A DNA stretch of 64,000 nt from Chrysoperla carnea (GCF_905475395.1 NC_058340.1:58258181-58322180), one strand, 5' to 3'; counted from the first letter of the stretch, positions 13,683 to 26,510 are shown. The notes: generated by a model from the sequence alone, not told the origin. Numbers and translations are program-made.

Positions 13683-14436
13683 AAATCGTCTTGTCAATTG
13701 GTACGATATGATGTCTTCAATCTACATTTATACAATGTAAATTAATGATATTTATAAAGTAGCAATTGGCTTGACAGTTTGTATCCAGGGTTTCCCCTAA
13801 AAGGTCTAGGTACAGCGCTCTAACAGACATAGTAGAGCTTAAAATAAGTCGATTTAACTAAAATCTCCTTGGTAGCAAGTTGCTTCGCTTGCGAGCTAAA
13901 CCTATCCTAAAATTCAAATTTGTAATCGTTTTGGGTAACTTCAAATTTCCTGTGTTTCTACTCCAATGGGGAAAAACAATTGAATGTGTTGAATTTACAT
14001 TGAGTAAATTGTGTATTACAAAAAGAGTAAATTGTGCTTTACTCTTGGTAAAATTCGTTTATTCTTATGGGTTACACGAAATTTGCAATTTAAACAATTG
14101 GAATAAATTTCAATAACAAAATTGAACTATGAACTATGTTTAATTTCCAAATTTTGTTAGAATATCTTAAAATAGTTTGTGAAATATTTAGGTATTATAT
14201 TAGTTTCAAAAATTATGGATAGAATTTTCTACTTTGAATTTGAGAGAAACAAAATTAAGAAGATAAGCTTTTTGGATGCCGTAATGTTAAAAGGTCTAAA
14301 AATTTTAGACCTTATTTTTAAACTAAAATGAATGGTCTAAAATATGTATTCTTCAAAAATGACTCGATCGTCATGCGGAAAATATTAATAATCTGGGCAA
14401 ATGGGATATGTTTAAAAAATTTGTAATGGTAATACT
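13683..14436. other. intergenic, nothing recognised
   Basis: 13705-13770 resembles the loop region of the hairpin at 9676 (ACGATATGATG followed by a TACAATGTAAA-like block). The 78-residue frame at 13880-14116 has no recognisable motif. Confidence 0.4.
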
Positions 14437-14825
14437 TTAGGATATGGCGCATCAATAAATCCATGAACCCTAATTTTCTACCGCGTGGTAAATAAGCTCC
14501 GGAGTCAATGTGAAGCATTTTCTCTCATAGAACATGTATATGACAGAGCGGCCATTTTCGAGGTAGAAGGGGGGTGCAAATAAAATTAGTAAAAATTGAG
14601 AAAAATTCCTGCTCCTTACCAAATCCCAAAAACTGGTAACATAGTTTGATTGATACTAGTCTGATGGAAATGGGGGATATGCCTCTCTTTCTCAAAAATG
14701 GCCTCTCTACCATACATATGTCCTATGAGAGAACATGCTTCACATTGATTCAGGAGCTTATTTACCACGCGGCAGATAGCCGTTCATGAACCTTAATCAT
14801 GGATTTTTGACGCACCATATCCTAG
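14437..14825. mobile_element. foldback element, ~125-bp arms
   Basis: The left arm starts TTAGGATATGG(C/T)GC and the right arm ends GCACCATATCCTAG. Both carry CCGCGTGGTAAATAAGCTCC or its complement and a TGTGAAGCAT-type block followed by CTCTCATAG. The inner 130 bp are unrelated. Its right end touches the target duplication of the next element, so this element was there first. Confidence 0.8.
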
Positions 14826-14832
14826 AATATAT

Positions 14833-15553
14833 CAGGGTTCGAAAATATCCGATATTTATTATAAATATCAAAGTATCGGATATTTTTTATATATATCCGA
14901 AATATATCCGATATATATCAAAATTTTGATATTTAAAAAAAACTAAAATGTTTTAAAGGTTTTATTTACTTAGGCACTTCAAATCAGACAAATGAAACCA
15001 AAACATAAAATATTCTTCTAGATCAGGCAAAATCAATTAAAAATAATAAAATTTTTATAAATAAAAATCAACTTTAAAACAAAAAACAATTTTATAAATT
15101 GTTATCAGTCAATGGTCATACCTACACTTAGGCAACAAAACAATAAACATTACAAATAATAACTCTAGAGTATAATCAGTCTTTTAATTATCAAATCAGT
15201 CATCAGTCATTCGTAATAAACTGTTAATTATCAAATAAAAAATTAAAAAATGTCGTTTCATAATTGTGCGTGGTTTGACTGCAAGGAACATAAAGCTAGA
15301 TGATCTTCCGATTCTGAATCTTACTTAAACTTACTCTTTAGTAACGAACTTTTTCTGACACGACACGATTTGAGCTTAGTATTTGGTTTTAACTCTACTC
15401 CAATGCTATCAAATTTTTTAAACTAAATAATATTAAATTTTTTAAAATCATTTTTGTATTGATATATATCATAAAAATTCACGTGATATATATCGGATAT
15501 ATATCGGATATATATCATGATATATATCCATTGATATATATCCTCGAACCCTG
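14833..15553. mobile_element. non-autonomous hAT element (721 bp) with perfect ends and target duplication
   Basis: The terminal inverted repeats are exact: CAGGGTTCGA at 14833-14842 and TCGAACCCTG at 15544-15553. GAATATAT is duplicated on both sides (14825-14832 and 15554-15561), the 8-bp duplication typical of hAT. Subterminal ATATCCGATAT and GGATATATATC arrays, facing inward at both ends, look like transposase-binding clusters. No transposase frame remains. Intact ends and duplication suggest a fairly recent insertion. Confidence 0.9.
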
Positions 15554-15561
15554 GAATATAT

Positions 15562-17949
15562 GTTTTTGTTGTTTTCACTTGAGATAAAAGCTCAGGAAAT
15601 TCCAGTCCGTTATTTTTTCTAGTACAAATTTTCTAAGGCAGATAAGATTTTTCACAAAATAAAAATTGAAATAGGTATAGGCTTGTTGTTACGAACCGGT
15701 GTACTTTTCCTATTCCAATATCAAATAAATCAAAATTAATTTTCTCGACGACAAGTTTTCCAAAAAATAAAAATGTAACGCCACTGTACATATAAAATTG
15801 CAGTGAACACAGAGAGTATAACAAGTACGTATATACATACATAAATACATACATACGTACGTACGTATATTAGTATATGTATGTAAGTAAAGCATTGTAT
15901 TGTTGTTTTATATGTGTGTATTGTTAGTTCATACATGGATCGCACGTATATGTATGTATGTAAGTGACTGTAATATGTATGTGTGGACGGCTAAGGTTGC
16001 TGCGGCACAAGTACACCATGTGGTGAATATAAACAAACGAACGACATTACGCATTGGTAATGCCAGAGGAGGTGCGGGGATATATATCACAATTTTAAAA
16101 GTGGGGGTCATGAGTAGGAGAAGAGCATTATCAGCTGTTACACCCCTCTACTGTTATAAACACTGATGTTCATTTTAATGTTAGACCATATACCTTATGG
16201 ATGGTAAATTTATAAGAATGAATACGTTTCTCACATTTTTAACGAGTGAAATCAATTCTAATAGGCATGTTGATCACTTCAGGTGAAGAATTCTCAATGC
16301 AAAGGCAGAAAATTGAAGTTGGTTTTTTGAAAATCTTTAGAAGAACGCAAAATATGAACGTTTAAAATTCCTGATTAAACAACGAGGAAGATATAGTGAC
16401 GTCATTGTTCGATATCACCGTTGAGATACATATAAAATAAATATAACACTTTGTTTTACTAAAAGGAGATGGACAACAATCTTTAAATGCTAATAACTTC
16501 TTCGTTTTTAATCAATTTTAATTTCACTTTTGAATTTTGTAATGGTATCAAGTATAGTATTACATTTTTATGGGTAATATGGCAACTTCTAGATCAGGCA
16601 ACTACAGTATTATCTGTAGTAAAATCTATGTGTGAAGAATCGACACTTAATCGATAGAAATAATCCCTCAACAGCTCGAATTTAGAGTATAAATGAAATA
16701 CCCAAAGCGCACAACTTTATTTATTTATCTTCCACTTCTTTACAATTTTGCCCTTAATATCATCTTTATAAGTAAAAGATAAGCATTAAAGTAGTTAAGT
16801 CAGGACGTGTTACGAAAAAACTTTGAGGAAAGGGTAACACAAAATTTGAATTTACTCGATTAATAATAACAAATTTGGAATTTTTATAAATTAGTAAAGT
16901 TATAGAAAATATACTGTTTTTTTTCTTTAATGGTTCAAAGAATTTGAATCGTTCCTGTAAACGGGCAAGATGTGTATACCAAATTTAAATTTTGAAGAGA
17001 AATGTTGTAAATATTATTACATGAAAAAAATATTTAAAACAATCTGAATCTTTCCGAATTGTCTTGTATGAACCAGAAAGTAGCTGAAAGTTCATAGATA
17101 AATTACAAAATAAGTTATCATGCACACATTTTATAATGAATCATTCTTAGAAGGAAGACATTACAGACCAGTATTTAGCCCGAAAAATGGGTCGGCACTC
17201 TAATCCTAACGCAACTCAATATCAAATTATGAGATTCTTTCAAATAAGAATTCTAACCTACTCCGATAAGTTTCAATAATGACCACCATTATTTATATTA
17301 ATAAAAAACCGGAAGTACATGGATAAATAGTATATGAAAAAAGTGTAATTTTACGATAAATTTGAAAATAATTGGAATCCGATCTCTGCTTTTATTTAAA
17401 ATAACAACAATCTAAAAAATTCACTTTCTTATTCTATATTGTTGGTATAAAATATAAACTTTTATTTTTCCATGCAAACGATAATAAAAATTATCCCAAA
17501 AAATTAATGATATCGATCAGTATTGGACTTACAGCGAAAATTATTAAGTCGATAAATTCTAGTTAACAAATAAATATACAGTTAGTCTTGAAATTTATAG
17601 TTATGATAGAAAATTTATGAACTGTCAAAGTTTGAAAATTTCTAATCTATCTGAAAATTGTCTAAAAAGGCTCGTTTGAATGCATACAAGTGTATTTATA
17701 ACTTTAAGGCAAGAAGAAAATGAAACTGAGTAATCTTTTTATCCAAAATTCTTAAAAAAATAAATAATCTCAAATATTTACAAGAAAATTCATGCAATTA
17801 AAAAAATATTGAATATATTTTTTAGAAAGAATGAAATGAGAATGTATGGATATAAGGTCTAAGGTACTTTTGAAGGATATGCGCGCGCCTTCATATGTAT
17901 GTAGCCTGCCTCCATAATAGTGATATTACTCCTCAGTTCTGCTCGAGCG
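15562..17949. other. intergenic upstream of the ZSWIM-like gene; simple repeats and probable promoter
   Basis: 15826-15960 is rich in TACG/TATG simple repeats, which explains several overlapping open frames there. 16200-17880 is AT-rich with nothing recognised. A GCGCGCGC run at about 17880 lies just before the first coding exon. The sequence immediately upstream should hold the 5' UTR, and possibly the promoter, but no core element can be assigned. Confidence 0.4.
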
Positions 17950-18553
17950 ATGGCCGCGAGTGCGACTGTGTCGCGTCGTTTACAGTGTTGCAGTGGTGGC
18001 ATAGTAAATAGTAATAGATTAGGTAACAACAATTTAAATAATAGTTCAAGTGTAATAAATAATTATCAAACTTTTGGATTACGATGTTCGTTATTCCCAC
18101 ACAGTGCAATTGGTGGTTTAATTGTTCCAACAAACGGGGAAACGGGTGGTTTAATGATGCATGTCTCATCAATACCAAATACTTTAATGAAAAGTCCGGA
18201 TACATTATTAGATATAACAGCAAAAATCGTTGCCGAAAATATACCATTTCAACGTATTGAAGAACGTTATGATCGTATACCAGAGCCAGTGCAACGACGT
18301 ATTATATATTGGTCGTTTCCTAGAAATGAACGTGACATTTGTATGTATTCATCGTTGTCGCGAGTGCCTCCAGTGAGTTCGAACAGTGGTTCTTCTTCCA
18401 CAACAACATCCTCATCAAGTGCTGGTGGTGTAGGAAATACAGCAACTAGTTCATCATCTGGTCCGGCTTCTGCTGCCGACCAGCAAAATTTATCATTTTG
18501 TAAAGGATTAAAATTACTTGAAACGGGATGTGTAGACAGTGTTTTACAAGTTG
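17950..18553 (+). CDS. ZSWIM4/5/6-like protein, first coding exon (partial gene)
   Basis: The exon encodes 201 residues plus one base of a glycine codon, then donor G|GTAAGTG. The frame is closed by TAG at 17902; the first in-frame ATG is 17950 in a good context (GAGCGATGG), so a GTG start at 17920 is not used. Residues 85-94 ([10 protein letters not shown]) fit an Elongin BC-box with Thr at the usual Cys position. Residues 110-118 (IPEPVQRRI) fit the Cullin-2 box pattern. The whole block from SPDTLLDI to [10 protein letters not shown], and the last residues DSVLQVG, match the N-terminal region of ZSWIM4/5/6 proteins as I recall them. A Ser/Thr/Gly-rich linker spans about 142-177. The SWIM zinc finger and long C-terminal part must lie in exons beyond this window. 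Role inferred: substrate receptor of a Cullin-RING ubiquitin ligase. No second exon was found within the following 45 kb. Confidence 0.85.
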
Positions 18554-18917
18554 GTAAGTGTTGTGTGATTGTTGATTCCTAATTTTAAAAAAATCCTCCC
18601 AAAAAATGATTTGAAAATAATGATTTTCGATTAAAATGAAATCCCTGAATTTTTTTTTACTATTTTTGGACATGAAGTTTTTACATTTTAAAACATGCAA
18701 TAACATAATTAGCACATGTTTATAGGTACAAAAATTTGCAATTTTATCCAAATATTACTTGTGTTAACAATAATAATTCTTTCCATAATCAACCTTATAC
18801 GAACACGATTCAAGAAATTATTCTTGCTATGACTAAATAAAATAATTTGTTATTGAAATTAATTACATTTTTTTGTTGTAATTAGAAATATATTAAAAAA
18901 ATATTTTACAAATTTTT

Positions 18918-19392
18918 AACCGACTTCAAACAAAACAGGAGGAGGTTATCAATTCGACTGTATTTTTTTTTTATGTTTATTACCTCAGAACTTTTGACTG
19001 GGTGAACCGAATTTGATAATTCTTTATCTATTTGAAAGCTATTGCTTCCCGTGTGGTCCCATTTCATTTTGGTCGAGTTCTGATAACGGCATCCATGAGA
19101 AAATCATAAAAGTCTTAAATTTGCATTAAGTATGCACCACAAGAGGATAAATAACCCAATATCACGCCAACCGATTTCGATGATTCTTTTTTTAGTGATA
19201 ATTTAGATAGTGCACTTCAGGTTCACTAAAAATCACAAAATAAAAAAAACTTAACAAAAAGAAAACCGACTTCAAAATTTTTCCAAAACAAATTAAAAAA
19301 ATAACAATAATGCAAAAAAAAAAATAAATTATTGTTATTTTTGGAATCGATGTCAGCCATGCTAATGTTGCAAAGTCGGTTTTCTTTTTGTT
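18918..19392 (+). repeat. family B, copy 2
   Basis: Begins AACCGACTTCAAACAAAA and AGGAGGAGGTTATC, continues with ACTGGGTGAACCGAATTTGA and ATATCACGCCAACCGATTTC, and ends AAGTCGGTTTTCTTTTTGTT. The end is the inverse of AACAAAAAGAAAACCGACTT at 19254, so the 3' part is a hairpin, here with a degraded centre. Confidence 0.85.
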
Positions 19393-21496
19393 AAAAGTTT
19401 TTTTTTATTTGAACAATAAAATAAAAATTCAAAATTTAATTGATCATTATCTCATTATTTCAACGAAAATTCCCCCTCCGGAAACACAATAATTACTAAA
19501 AATTTTATTCGAAAAAATTGTGCTCTGCAGTTTTGTAAAGAAAAACGTTTTACGTTTTCAAAATTAGTGAAAAAATTTGAACATATGATATTTTTTTACT
19601 CGGGACATTCCAACAGTAAATTCTTTGGATATGAAAAAGAAATGACCTTGGATTACCTTGTTTGAATCAGAAATCAATATAATTGGATCGGAAATTAATT
19701 AAATTTGAGTTAATTTTTTATTTTTTGCAATCGCACACCTGATTAGCAATTTCATGAGAATTTTAGTTATAAAATTCCCATTTTGAATTGTCAAATTCCT
19801 TTAAATTGCAACGAAAAACTACGGAATACAAATTTTGCCGTGAATTTTCGGTTTAGCAATTTCTATGATAGTAGATTTTTTTTCGATGAGACGTGTTTAA
19901 AATACATATATATCATATACGATTTTCGATGACCATCTTTCCAGACAAAAATCTTCCCGAAACATAACCATTGAGGTGAAATAGGCCCAATAACCATTGA
20001 GATGGATTTAATTTCAACAAAAAAAGTTGCCATATTGTAATTAATTGCTTAAATATTCTGTGTATATTGAACTGTGTTAAGTTTTCTAAAGATATTTCAA
20101 ACAAAGGTTGATTATTTTGAAAAAGAAACGTTTTATGTTTTTGAACTTTTCTGGTTTGTGGACAAACTTATGAAGGGATTTTACTCATTCGCAATTTCGA
20201 AACCACTTTTTACTATCAAAATTGAAACAAGCTAATCCTTTTTTAAGATATCGTAATTACGGGCCAATAAACGTACAGGTGCGCAGATTTCCTCGAAGTG
20301 GGTTAAAATTAGATGCACCTTATTTTATAAACACCTGTAAAATATTTTGGTTTTTCAGTATTTCGAGTCGATACAAACACTAGACTTATTATACCTTTAA
20401 AACTGTAAAATAAATATTTTTAGGCCTATTTTTTTACAATTCTTAGGATATTAAAATTCAAAGACACAATTGTTTCAAACAGATTTTCTAAATGTGGTAT
20501 TTTTCTGAGAAATCTCAATTGATTAGAAAATTTTACTTAAATAAAAAAGGCGTAAATGTTTGGTAAAAGTATTTATCGGGTATTAGATGGAATTTTTGAA
20601 AGTGCTTAGCCAACTATTTAATGGCTACGATTGAATACTTCGATAAATTCTATTTGAACGATTTTAGTTTCCAAGAATTTGGAACTTTCGGTATTTTTGG
20701 GGAAAAATCTCTTGAATAATTTCTAAGAATTTTGAAAATGTTACATTTTTAAGCAATTAAAATTACTTGGTCACAATTTTTTCAGGACAAGATTTCAATT
20801 TAGATCGTTTCGATGGAGAAATTGCTATATTTAAAACAATATTTCTATTTTTTATAGTTTTATCCTATGAAAATCGAAATTTCGAATTCCTTTATGATAC
20901 TATTTTAGCTAATTGATATTAAAAAAGCAATGGAAAATTTTTTTTTCGACAGAATTGAAGGAATAATTAAATTTAAGAACTTGGTGCAGTCCGCCACCAA
21001 ATTAGCAACGTAATAAGAGTAATTACGCTTAGCTAATTCATACTGGTGATGACTACTTAGTAGACGAAATACGTATTTTAAAATACAAAAACTAATTTAG
21101 AAAATTGGGGCGAAAATCGAAATTTATTTCGAAATATCCTAGAGTTCTCATTAATTATCTTCGATAATATTTATAAGTAAATATTTCTTGAGTCAACGAT
21201 ATCAAGTGTTTGACAGCTTAAAAATTTTCTTGAACCAAGAAAATATTTACCTAATTACTAATAGGTACTATGATAAGAACTTATTTCCTAGCAACTTTTA
21301 CTTTTTTTACCTGGATTGCATATTTTTTATATAAATTTGGTTTTTGCTCAAAATTTGATTACACCAGGAAATTATTACATTTGATAATGTTATTAATAAT
21401 AATTTTTGAAAAGTCATGTTTGCTTAACTGAGAATTCAGAGAGATGATATTTATTGATAGAATATTAAGAGGCAGGTAGAAAAAAGTTTTATGAAG

Positions 21497-21499
<3 letters not shown>
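19393..21499. other. intron, nothing coding
   Basis: AT-rich. A degenerate hammerhead-like motif lies at 21043-21079 (see findings). GTAAATATTT followed by GAGTCAACGATATCAA occurs at 21178 and again at 22081. Confidence 0.4.

Positions 21500-21568
<69 letters not shown>
21500..21568. repeat. (AT)n microsatellite, ~34 units
   Basis: Uninterrupted dinucleotide tract of about 69 bp, followed by a second short one at 21780. Confidence 0.97.
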
Positions 21569-21570
<2 letters not shown>

Positions 21571-23409
21571 AGTATTAAAATTTTAAAACAGAACAAAAGA
21601 ATTCAAAATTCATAAAGCCATTTAACGAATTTTATACCACCTATTAAGTTTTATGAACCAAATCTTCGAATGTACACATTACAGCTCGACTGTAGAGAAA
21701 GGGTTTTTATGGCTATGCACTTTAAAAGCTAAAGTTTGTTTTAAGGTTGTACCAACATTACTGTACTTTATTAAAAAAAATATATATATATAATTGTTTA
21801 AAATATTGACTTTAAAATCCGACCAAAAATCTTTATGATCATAAGCCATTTATTATGACTTTAACCTTTAATATTAACACCGATCGTCTGAGGTAGTTAA
21901 TTCAAATATTTCAGCGATCGTCCTAAAAATGGTATCATATTTCCTTAAATCTATTTGCAAAAAAGTGGCAGAATAAAATTTTGATCCTTTTTTTCGTTTC
22001 TTTAAAGATTGGTTTTCTGTAAAAGAAATTACTGGGTTGAAGTAAATGTGTTTACATGGCTGTTCATGTTCTTATAACAAGTAAATATTTTTTTGAGTCA
22101 ACGATATCAATACTTAATTTAAGAAAATAATTATTCGATGGTCGAAAAAATCAAGGAATTATTTAATTTGGCGCAGAAATTGTTATTTTGGTTCAATTTA
22201 ATACTTTTATAAATATTGAATGGAAGTATAATTATTGAATAAAGAGCAAATTTTTGTAAAAATTAAAATTTTAACTAAAATGGGTAAATATATTTATTTT
22301 CGGGGACTTTTTCTAAGAGGGGAAATAGTTCCAAGAAAATTAAAAAAAGTGGATTTTTTCAAAATATATCTACTAAAACGAACAAAAATCATACATTCTT
22401 GTTTTAATTTAACTTAAATCATAAATTTTATAAAATTGGTCCTGATTTGTAAATATTTGAGACTGCCAGAAACCTAAAAACCTATTTTTTTTTTTTTAAA
22501 TCAAAAGAGGTTGACTTCGTTACTTCTACCATTTTTTAGGAAAGTGGAATAAGATCTTTCGTTTCTATACCTTTGTTCCCCAAAATTGAACCGTTTTTGT
22601 TCGATAAACCAAGTTTAAAAATTTTTTACTTGCCCATTCTAAGTAGGTACAAGGGAAAATTGCAATGACCGAATTTTGCTTTCAATATGTTCGAGGCACA
22701 ATAATTCCTTAAGAATGTTATGAAACTATTTAATCGTTTGTATCAATATGGTAAAAAATTTTCCAAATTCAATGATTTTTGAAGATTGCAATACTTTGAT
22801 CGGATTTTAGCTTTCGGTGTTTGGCTTCGATCGGAAATTGAACCCCACTGGTAGAAACGATCAAGTCGTATAGGAGAAAGGTTCGGAGACGCTACTAAAG
22901 ACAAGAGTATCAGAAATTTCTGATGTGAATATAAAACAGAGGTGGCAGTGCTTTTAGGAATTTTGGAACAAGCTGTATATGAATGGATTTATAATTTTCA
23001 GATTGTTATTTTAGCTCTCGGCTGCGGGCCACCTAAAAATATAACTACATTAATCAAAAAGCACGCCTTTACGTCCTTTTCTACTAATTCTGTTTCATTT
23101 GCTGTTTTCTTCGACTTGCTTATTAAATAAACGAAAATTATCCAGCACGATATTCAATTATGTGAAGCGAAAAGTAAATCTCTTAGAAATCAATGACCTA
23201 CACTATTTGAACTCACAGATATAATACCCTGATAATATCCGCCATAATGTTTGCGTGGCGTCACAAAGAAATTTGTTATCAATATAAAAATGAATCGGTT
23301 AAAAAATGATTTTAAAATTATTTTAAAGGCCAAATAACAATTGATCTAATAAATTTTCAATAGTGACCTATTTAGTTTATATGTGAAATATATTAAAAAA
23401 ATTATTTTT
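21569..23409. other. intron, nothing recognised
   Basis: AT-rich sequence. The frames at 22235-22417 and 22942-23130 have no domain signature. No repeat family assigned apart from the short duplicate at 22081. Confidence 0.4.
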
Positions 23410-23553
23410 ATTTCTATCAAAATTATAATTATTACTAATAAATAGATTTGCTTTTTTTTTATTTTGTAAATGAATGGGATGACGTCATACGATTTTTATA
23501 AAGGAATGAATACAATAACATAAATATAAATAGTTGAAATGACATTGAGTACA
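23410..23553. repeat. direct repeat pair with CRE palindrome, copy 1
   Basis: Shares with 25335-25497 the blocks TTTCTATCAAAATTATAATT, TAAATGAATGG, ATGACGTCAT, ATAAAGGAATGAATACAA and ATGACATTG. TGACGTCA is at 23480-23487. Confidence 0.8.
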
Positions 23554-23770
23554 AGGAATTGTTCTGTGTGAACTTTGGGTCTGTTTCTTGTGGTTTAAAA
23601 TACAGATTTTTGTTGACAAACACGTGGATCGATTTTACCGGTTCATAAACTCGAAACAGCTTTTAATAATAGAATATATTCTCAAATTTTAAATAAGTAA
23701 AATTTTTTGATTCTATAATCAATATTTTTAATCGAAATAAAGTATAAACCGAACTTATAAAACCTGTACA

Positions 23771-24200
23771 TGTACAAGGTGAGCCATTTTAACATATACA
23801 TCTAAATATCTCGTTTTGTAATTCATCAAGTAAAAAATAACTTAAACAAAAGTTGTAGAGTTTGTCCCTGATAGATTGGAATTAGTTCTTCAGGTTTCTT
23901 TAATAGCCTTATTGGGTCCTAAACGGTAAGAGATAGTATTACACTTTAAATTAGAAAGTTGATCCTCATGAAAAAAACTGCTTGATTTCGGAGGAAATGC
24001 AACTTTAAAATATGCCATTATTGCATTTAATTGAAAGAAAATACGCTTAAAGGTTATCGATAATTGAAGATCAAAGTCATGGACACAGACGAATGTCTAT
24101 TGCCCTTTACAACTTTTGGCTAAAGCATTTTTCCCTAATTAGCGTGTTTTCTTTCGATTAAATGCAATAATGACATATTTTTAAGTTGCATTTCCTCCTT
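23771..24200. repeat. repeat family K with GGTGAGCCATTTTAA terminus
   Basis: Starts TGTACAAGGTGAGCCATTTT. The right part is an imperfect inverted repeat: GGAGGAAATGCAACTTTAAA and GCCATTATTGCATTTAAT are mirrored at 24140-24200. A part of it is present at 50255-50445 (TTATCGATAATTGAA, ACAACTTTTGGCTAA). Non-autonomous DNA element likely. Confidence 0.65.
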
Positions 24201-24706
24201 TAATTCGGCTTTGATTTATAATTGTAGAATTCTTAGGATATAAAATTCAATGGTTTCTTTTTCTAAATTTAGAAGTCGAAAACTCAACTGGGATGTTAGT
24301 TAGAAGTTCTTAAAAATGTAAAAATTCAATCAAGATACATTTTAGTTACTATTTTAGTTACCAAGAATTTAAAACTTGAGATATTTTTGAGAATAAATTG
24401 CTTGAATAATTCTAGGAATTTTTTAAAATGTTACATTATTAATAAAACTAGGCGGTAACAATTTTTTTCACGAAAGTATTTTAAACTAGATTGTTCGTAA
24501 TAAAAAAAAACCCCATGCGCGATGGAGAAATTTTTATATTTCTAAGAAATCTTAAACACCATTCAATGAAATCTTGGCCTTTGGACTGTTAAACTATACT
24601 ATCTTTTGCATCATGATATCTGAAAATTTAAAAAATATCTCTGCTTTTTTGTAGTTACATCCTGCGAAAACCGAAATTTTTGATATCATACATAAAGTTA
24701 CTAAAA

Positions 24707-25253
24707 ACAAGTGAAAACAAACAATTGACCGAGTTAATTGTTGAAATACCATGTATAGACAGTGTTGATTACTTTATCACATTAAACATATACCTATACA
24801 TGTCACACATACATAACTGATAATCCCATATTACATACTATAAAATTTGTATCTAATGTGTGTCCTTGTGAGTAAACAGTGATGTTTACAAAAAAAATGT
24901 TTCAAACAAAAGTTGTTTATTTTTTGATAAGGAACATTTTTTTTCATTTAAACTTTTGTTCTATCTCTAACGTTTACAAGATGAGTCCCACGTACCCAAG
25001 ACCCAATTGACATATGTTGCTCATTTACGAACTCGACCTCACTTTTTACGTCCTGAGTGCGCTGTAAAAATTTCAGATTGATATCTCTTTTCGTTTTTGA
25101 GTAATGGTGGTGACAGACGGACAACCGAAAATGGACTAATTTAATGAATGTATGAACATCTATACCAAAATTTTGTTCGTAGCATCAATATTTTTAAGTG
25201 TTACAAACTTGGGACTAAACTTAATATACTATGTATATTTCATATGGTATAAA
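24707..25253 (-). repeat. family A, copy 3 (full length)
   Basis: Includes the outer block AACAAGTGAAAACAAACAAT followed by GACCGAGTTAATT and CCATGTATAGACAGTGTTGA, which shorter copies lack. This gives the best view of the family's full length, about 547 bp. Confidence 0.85.
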
Positions 25254-25334
25254 TAAAATGGTTGGTAAAATTTTTTTAAGGGTTTACTGGCTCTGATCGC
25301 GAATACTACGAGGTAAAATTGAAAATAGTTTGAT

Positions 25335-25497
25335 TTCTATCAAAATTATAATTACTGCTAATAAATAATATAGATTTGTTATTTTTTATAAATGAATGGA
25401 ATGACGTCATAAGATTTTTTTTTATAAAGGAATGAATACAAGGACATATTTAAAAATTTAATAAAATATAAATCGTTGATATGACATTGTGTACATG
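25335..25497. repeat. direct repeat pair with CRE palindrome, copy 2
   Basis: Second copy of 23410-23553, about 1.9 kb away, with small insertions. TGACGTCA is at 25402-25409. The segment between the copies holds family K and family A copy 3. Confidence 0.8.
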
Positions 25498-26220
25498 TAA
25501 GTAGTAGAGCTTGGTGATTGATAATAAATTAGTGTTATATAGTATTTTTTTATATTGTGATAAAATTTTCAATGAGTAATCTTCTATTTTTTTTGATAAG
25601 ACTTTTTTATGATTATTATTGTTATTATTATTATTTTTAAATTAGGTGCTATTTTTAATTTTTGTACTTAATTTATAAATAGCTGTCTGTTTAAAATAGA
25701 TTTTGTGTGTAAAAGTAATACATGGGAACTCATTGAGTTCTTCAGAAAAGATGGTGATTTTTTTTTGAGGCACAGTATTATGGCAACATGAACCAAAGTT
25801 ATTGTAATGTACCATGTTTTTAATGCGGACTAAAAAGTATAAAATAATTTAAAGCTATTAAAATGGGGAAAAACATGGTTCGCATGCGTGCATATTAAAA
25901 AATTTGTATTCTTTATTTTTCTTCTGCTTTTTAGGGCTATATGATGAATGTATTATCATTCATTTTTGAGCCATTGTCCAAATTGCATGTCTCTATCTCA
26001 TCGGGAAGTTAGTTTAAAATCAATCAAAAAATTCCATCCGAATCCCAATAATGGTTTTCTTAATATTTCTGACCTTCTTTACCTTTTTCTTCTCTTTTTT
26101 TCACATCTAGATGCATTGTCATCCACTTCTGAGTGACAGTCCAAATTTCAAATCTCTGGTCCATCAGAAAGTTTGTTTAAAATCAATTAGGTACAAAATT
26201 CCACTCGGACATACAAAAAG
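25498..26220. other. intron, nothing recognised
   Basis: Poly-T rich. The 62-residue plus frame at 25948-26136 covers two diverged copies of a block with GAGCCATTGTCCAAATT / GAGTGACAGTCCAAATT about 150 bp apart, so it is repeat-derived. Confidence 0.4.
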
Positions 26221-26510
26221 CGAGAATTAATGGTGAATTATGTTATAATTTGACAATATAAGACGAAAAGTAAGAATAAAATTTTTCGATATCTGGAGTA
26301 ATTTTCAAAATATCAAAAATTGAAAATTATGTTTAATTATTTAGTTTTCGATATTTCGAAAATCAAGGTAGATATCGAAAAAATGTACTCTTATTTTTCG
26401 TCTACACATTCATGAATTTATAACAAAATTCATAATCAAAGTTGAAAATAAGGTACAAATTATTTCAACCACAAGTCTAAACTTGCTTTGGCGATCGTTC
26501 TACCTTAATT
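26221..26510. repeat. family C, copy
   Basis: Palindromic core with TAAGACGAAAAGTAAGAATA, TTTTTCGATATCTGGAGTAA and TCTTATTTTTCGTCTACA. It ends CGATCGTTCTACCTTAA. Confidence 0.85.

Noticed and set aside
15633..16166. Cluster of frames on both strands rich in Tyr, Val and Met
   Set aside because: Produced by TATG/TACG simple repeats.
17920..17949. Start of the ZSWIM-like frame at GTG, ten codons upstream of the ATG
   Set aside because: GTG is not a normal start in animals. The first in-frame ATG is at 17950 in a good context, and the extra residues do not match the family.
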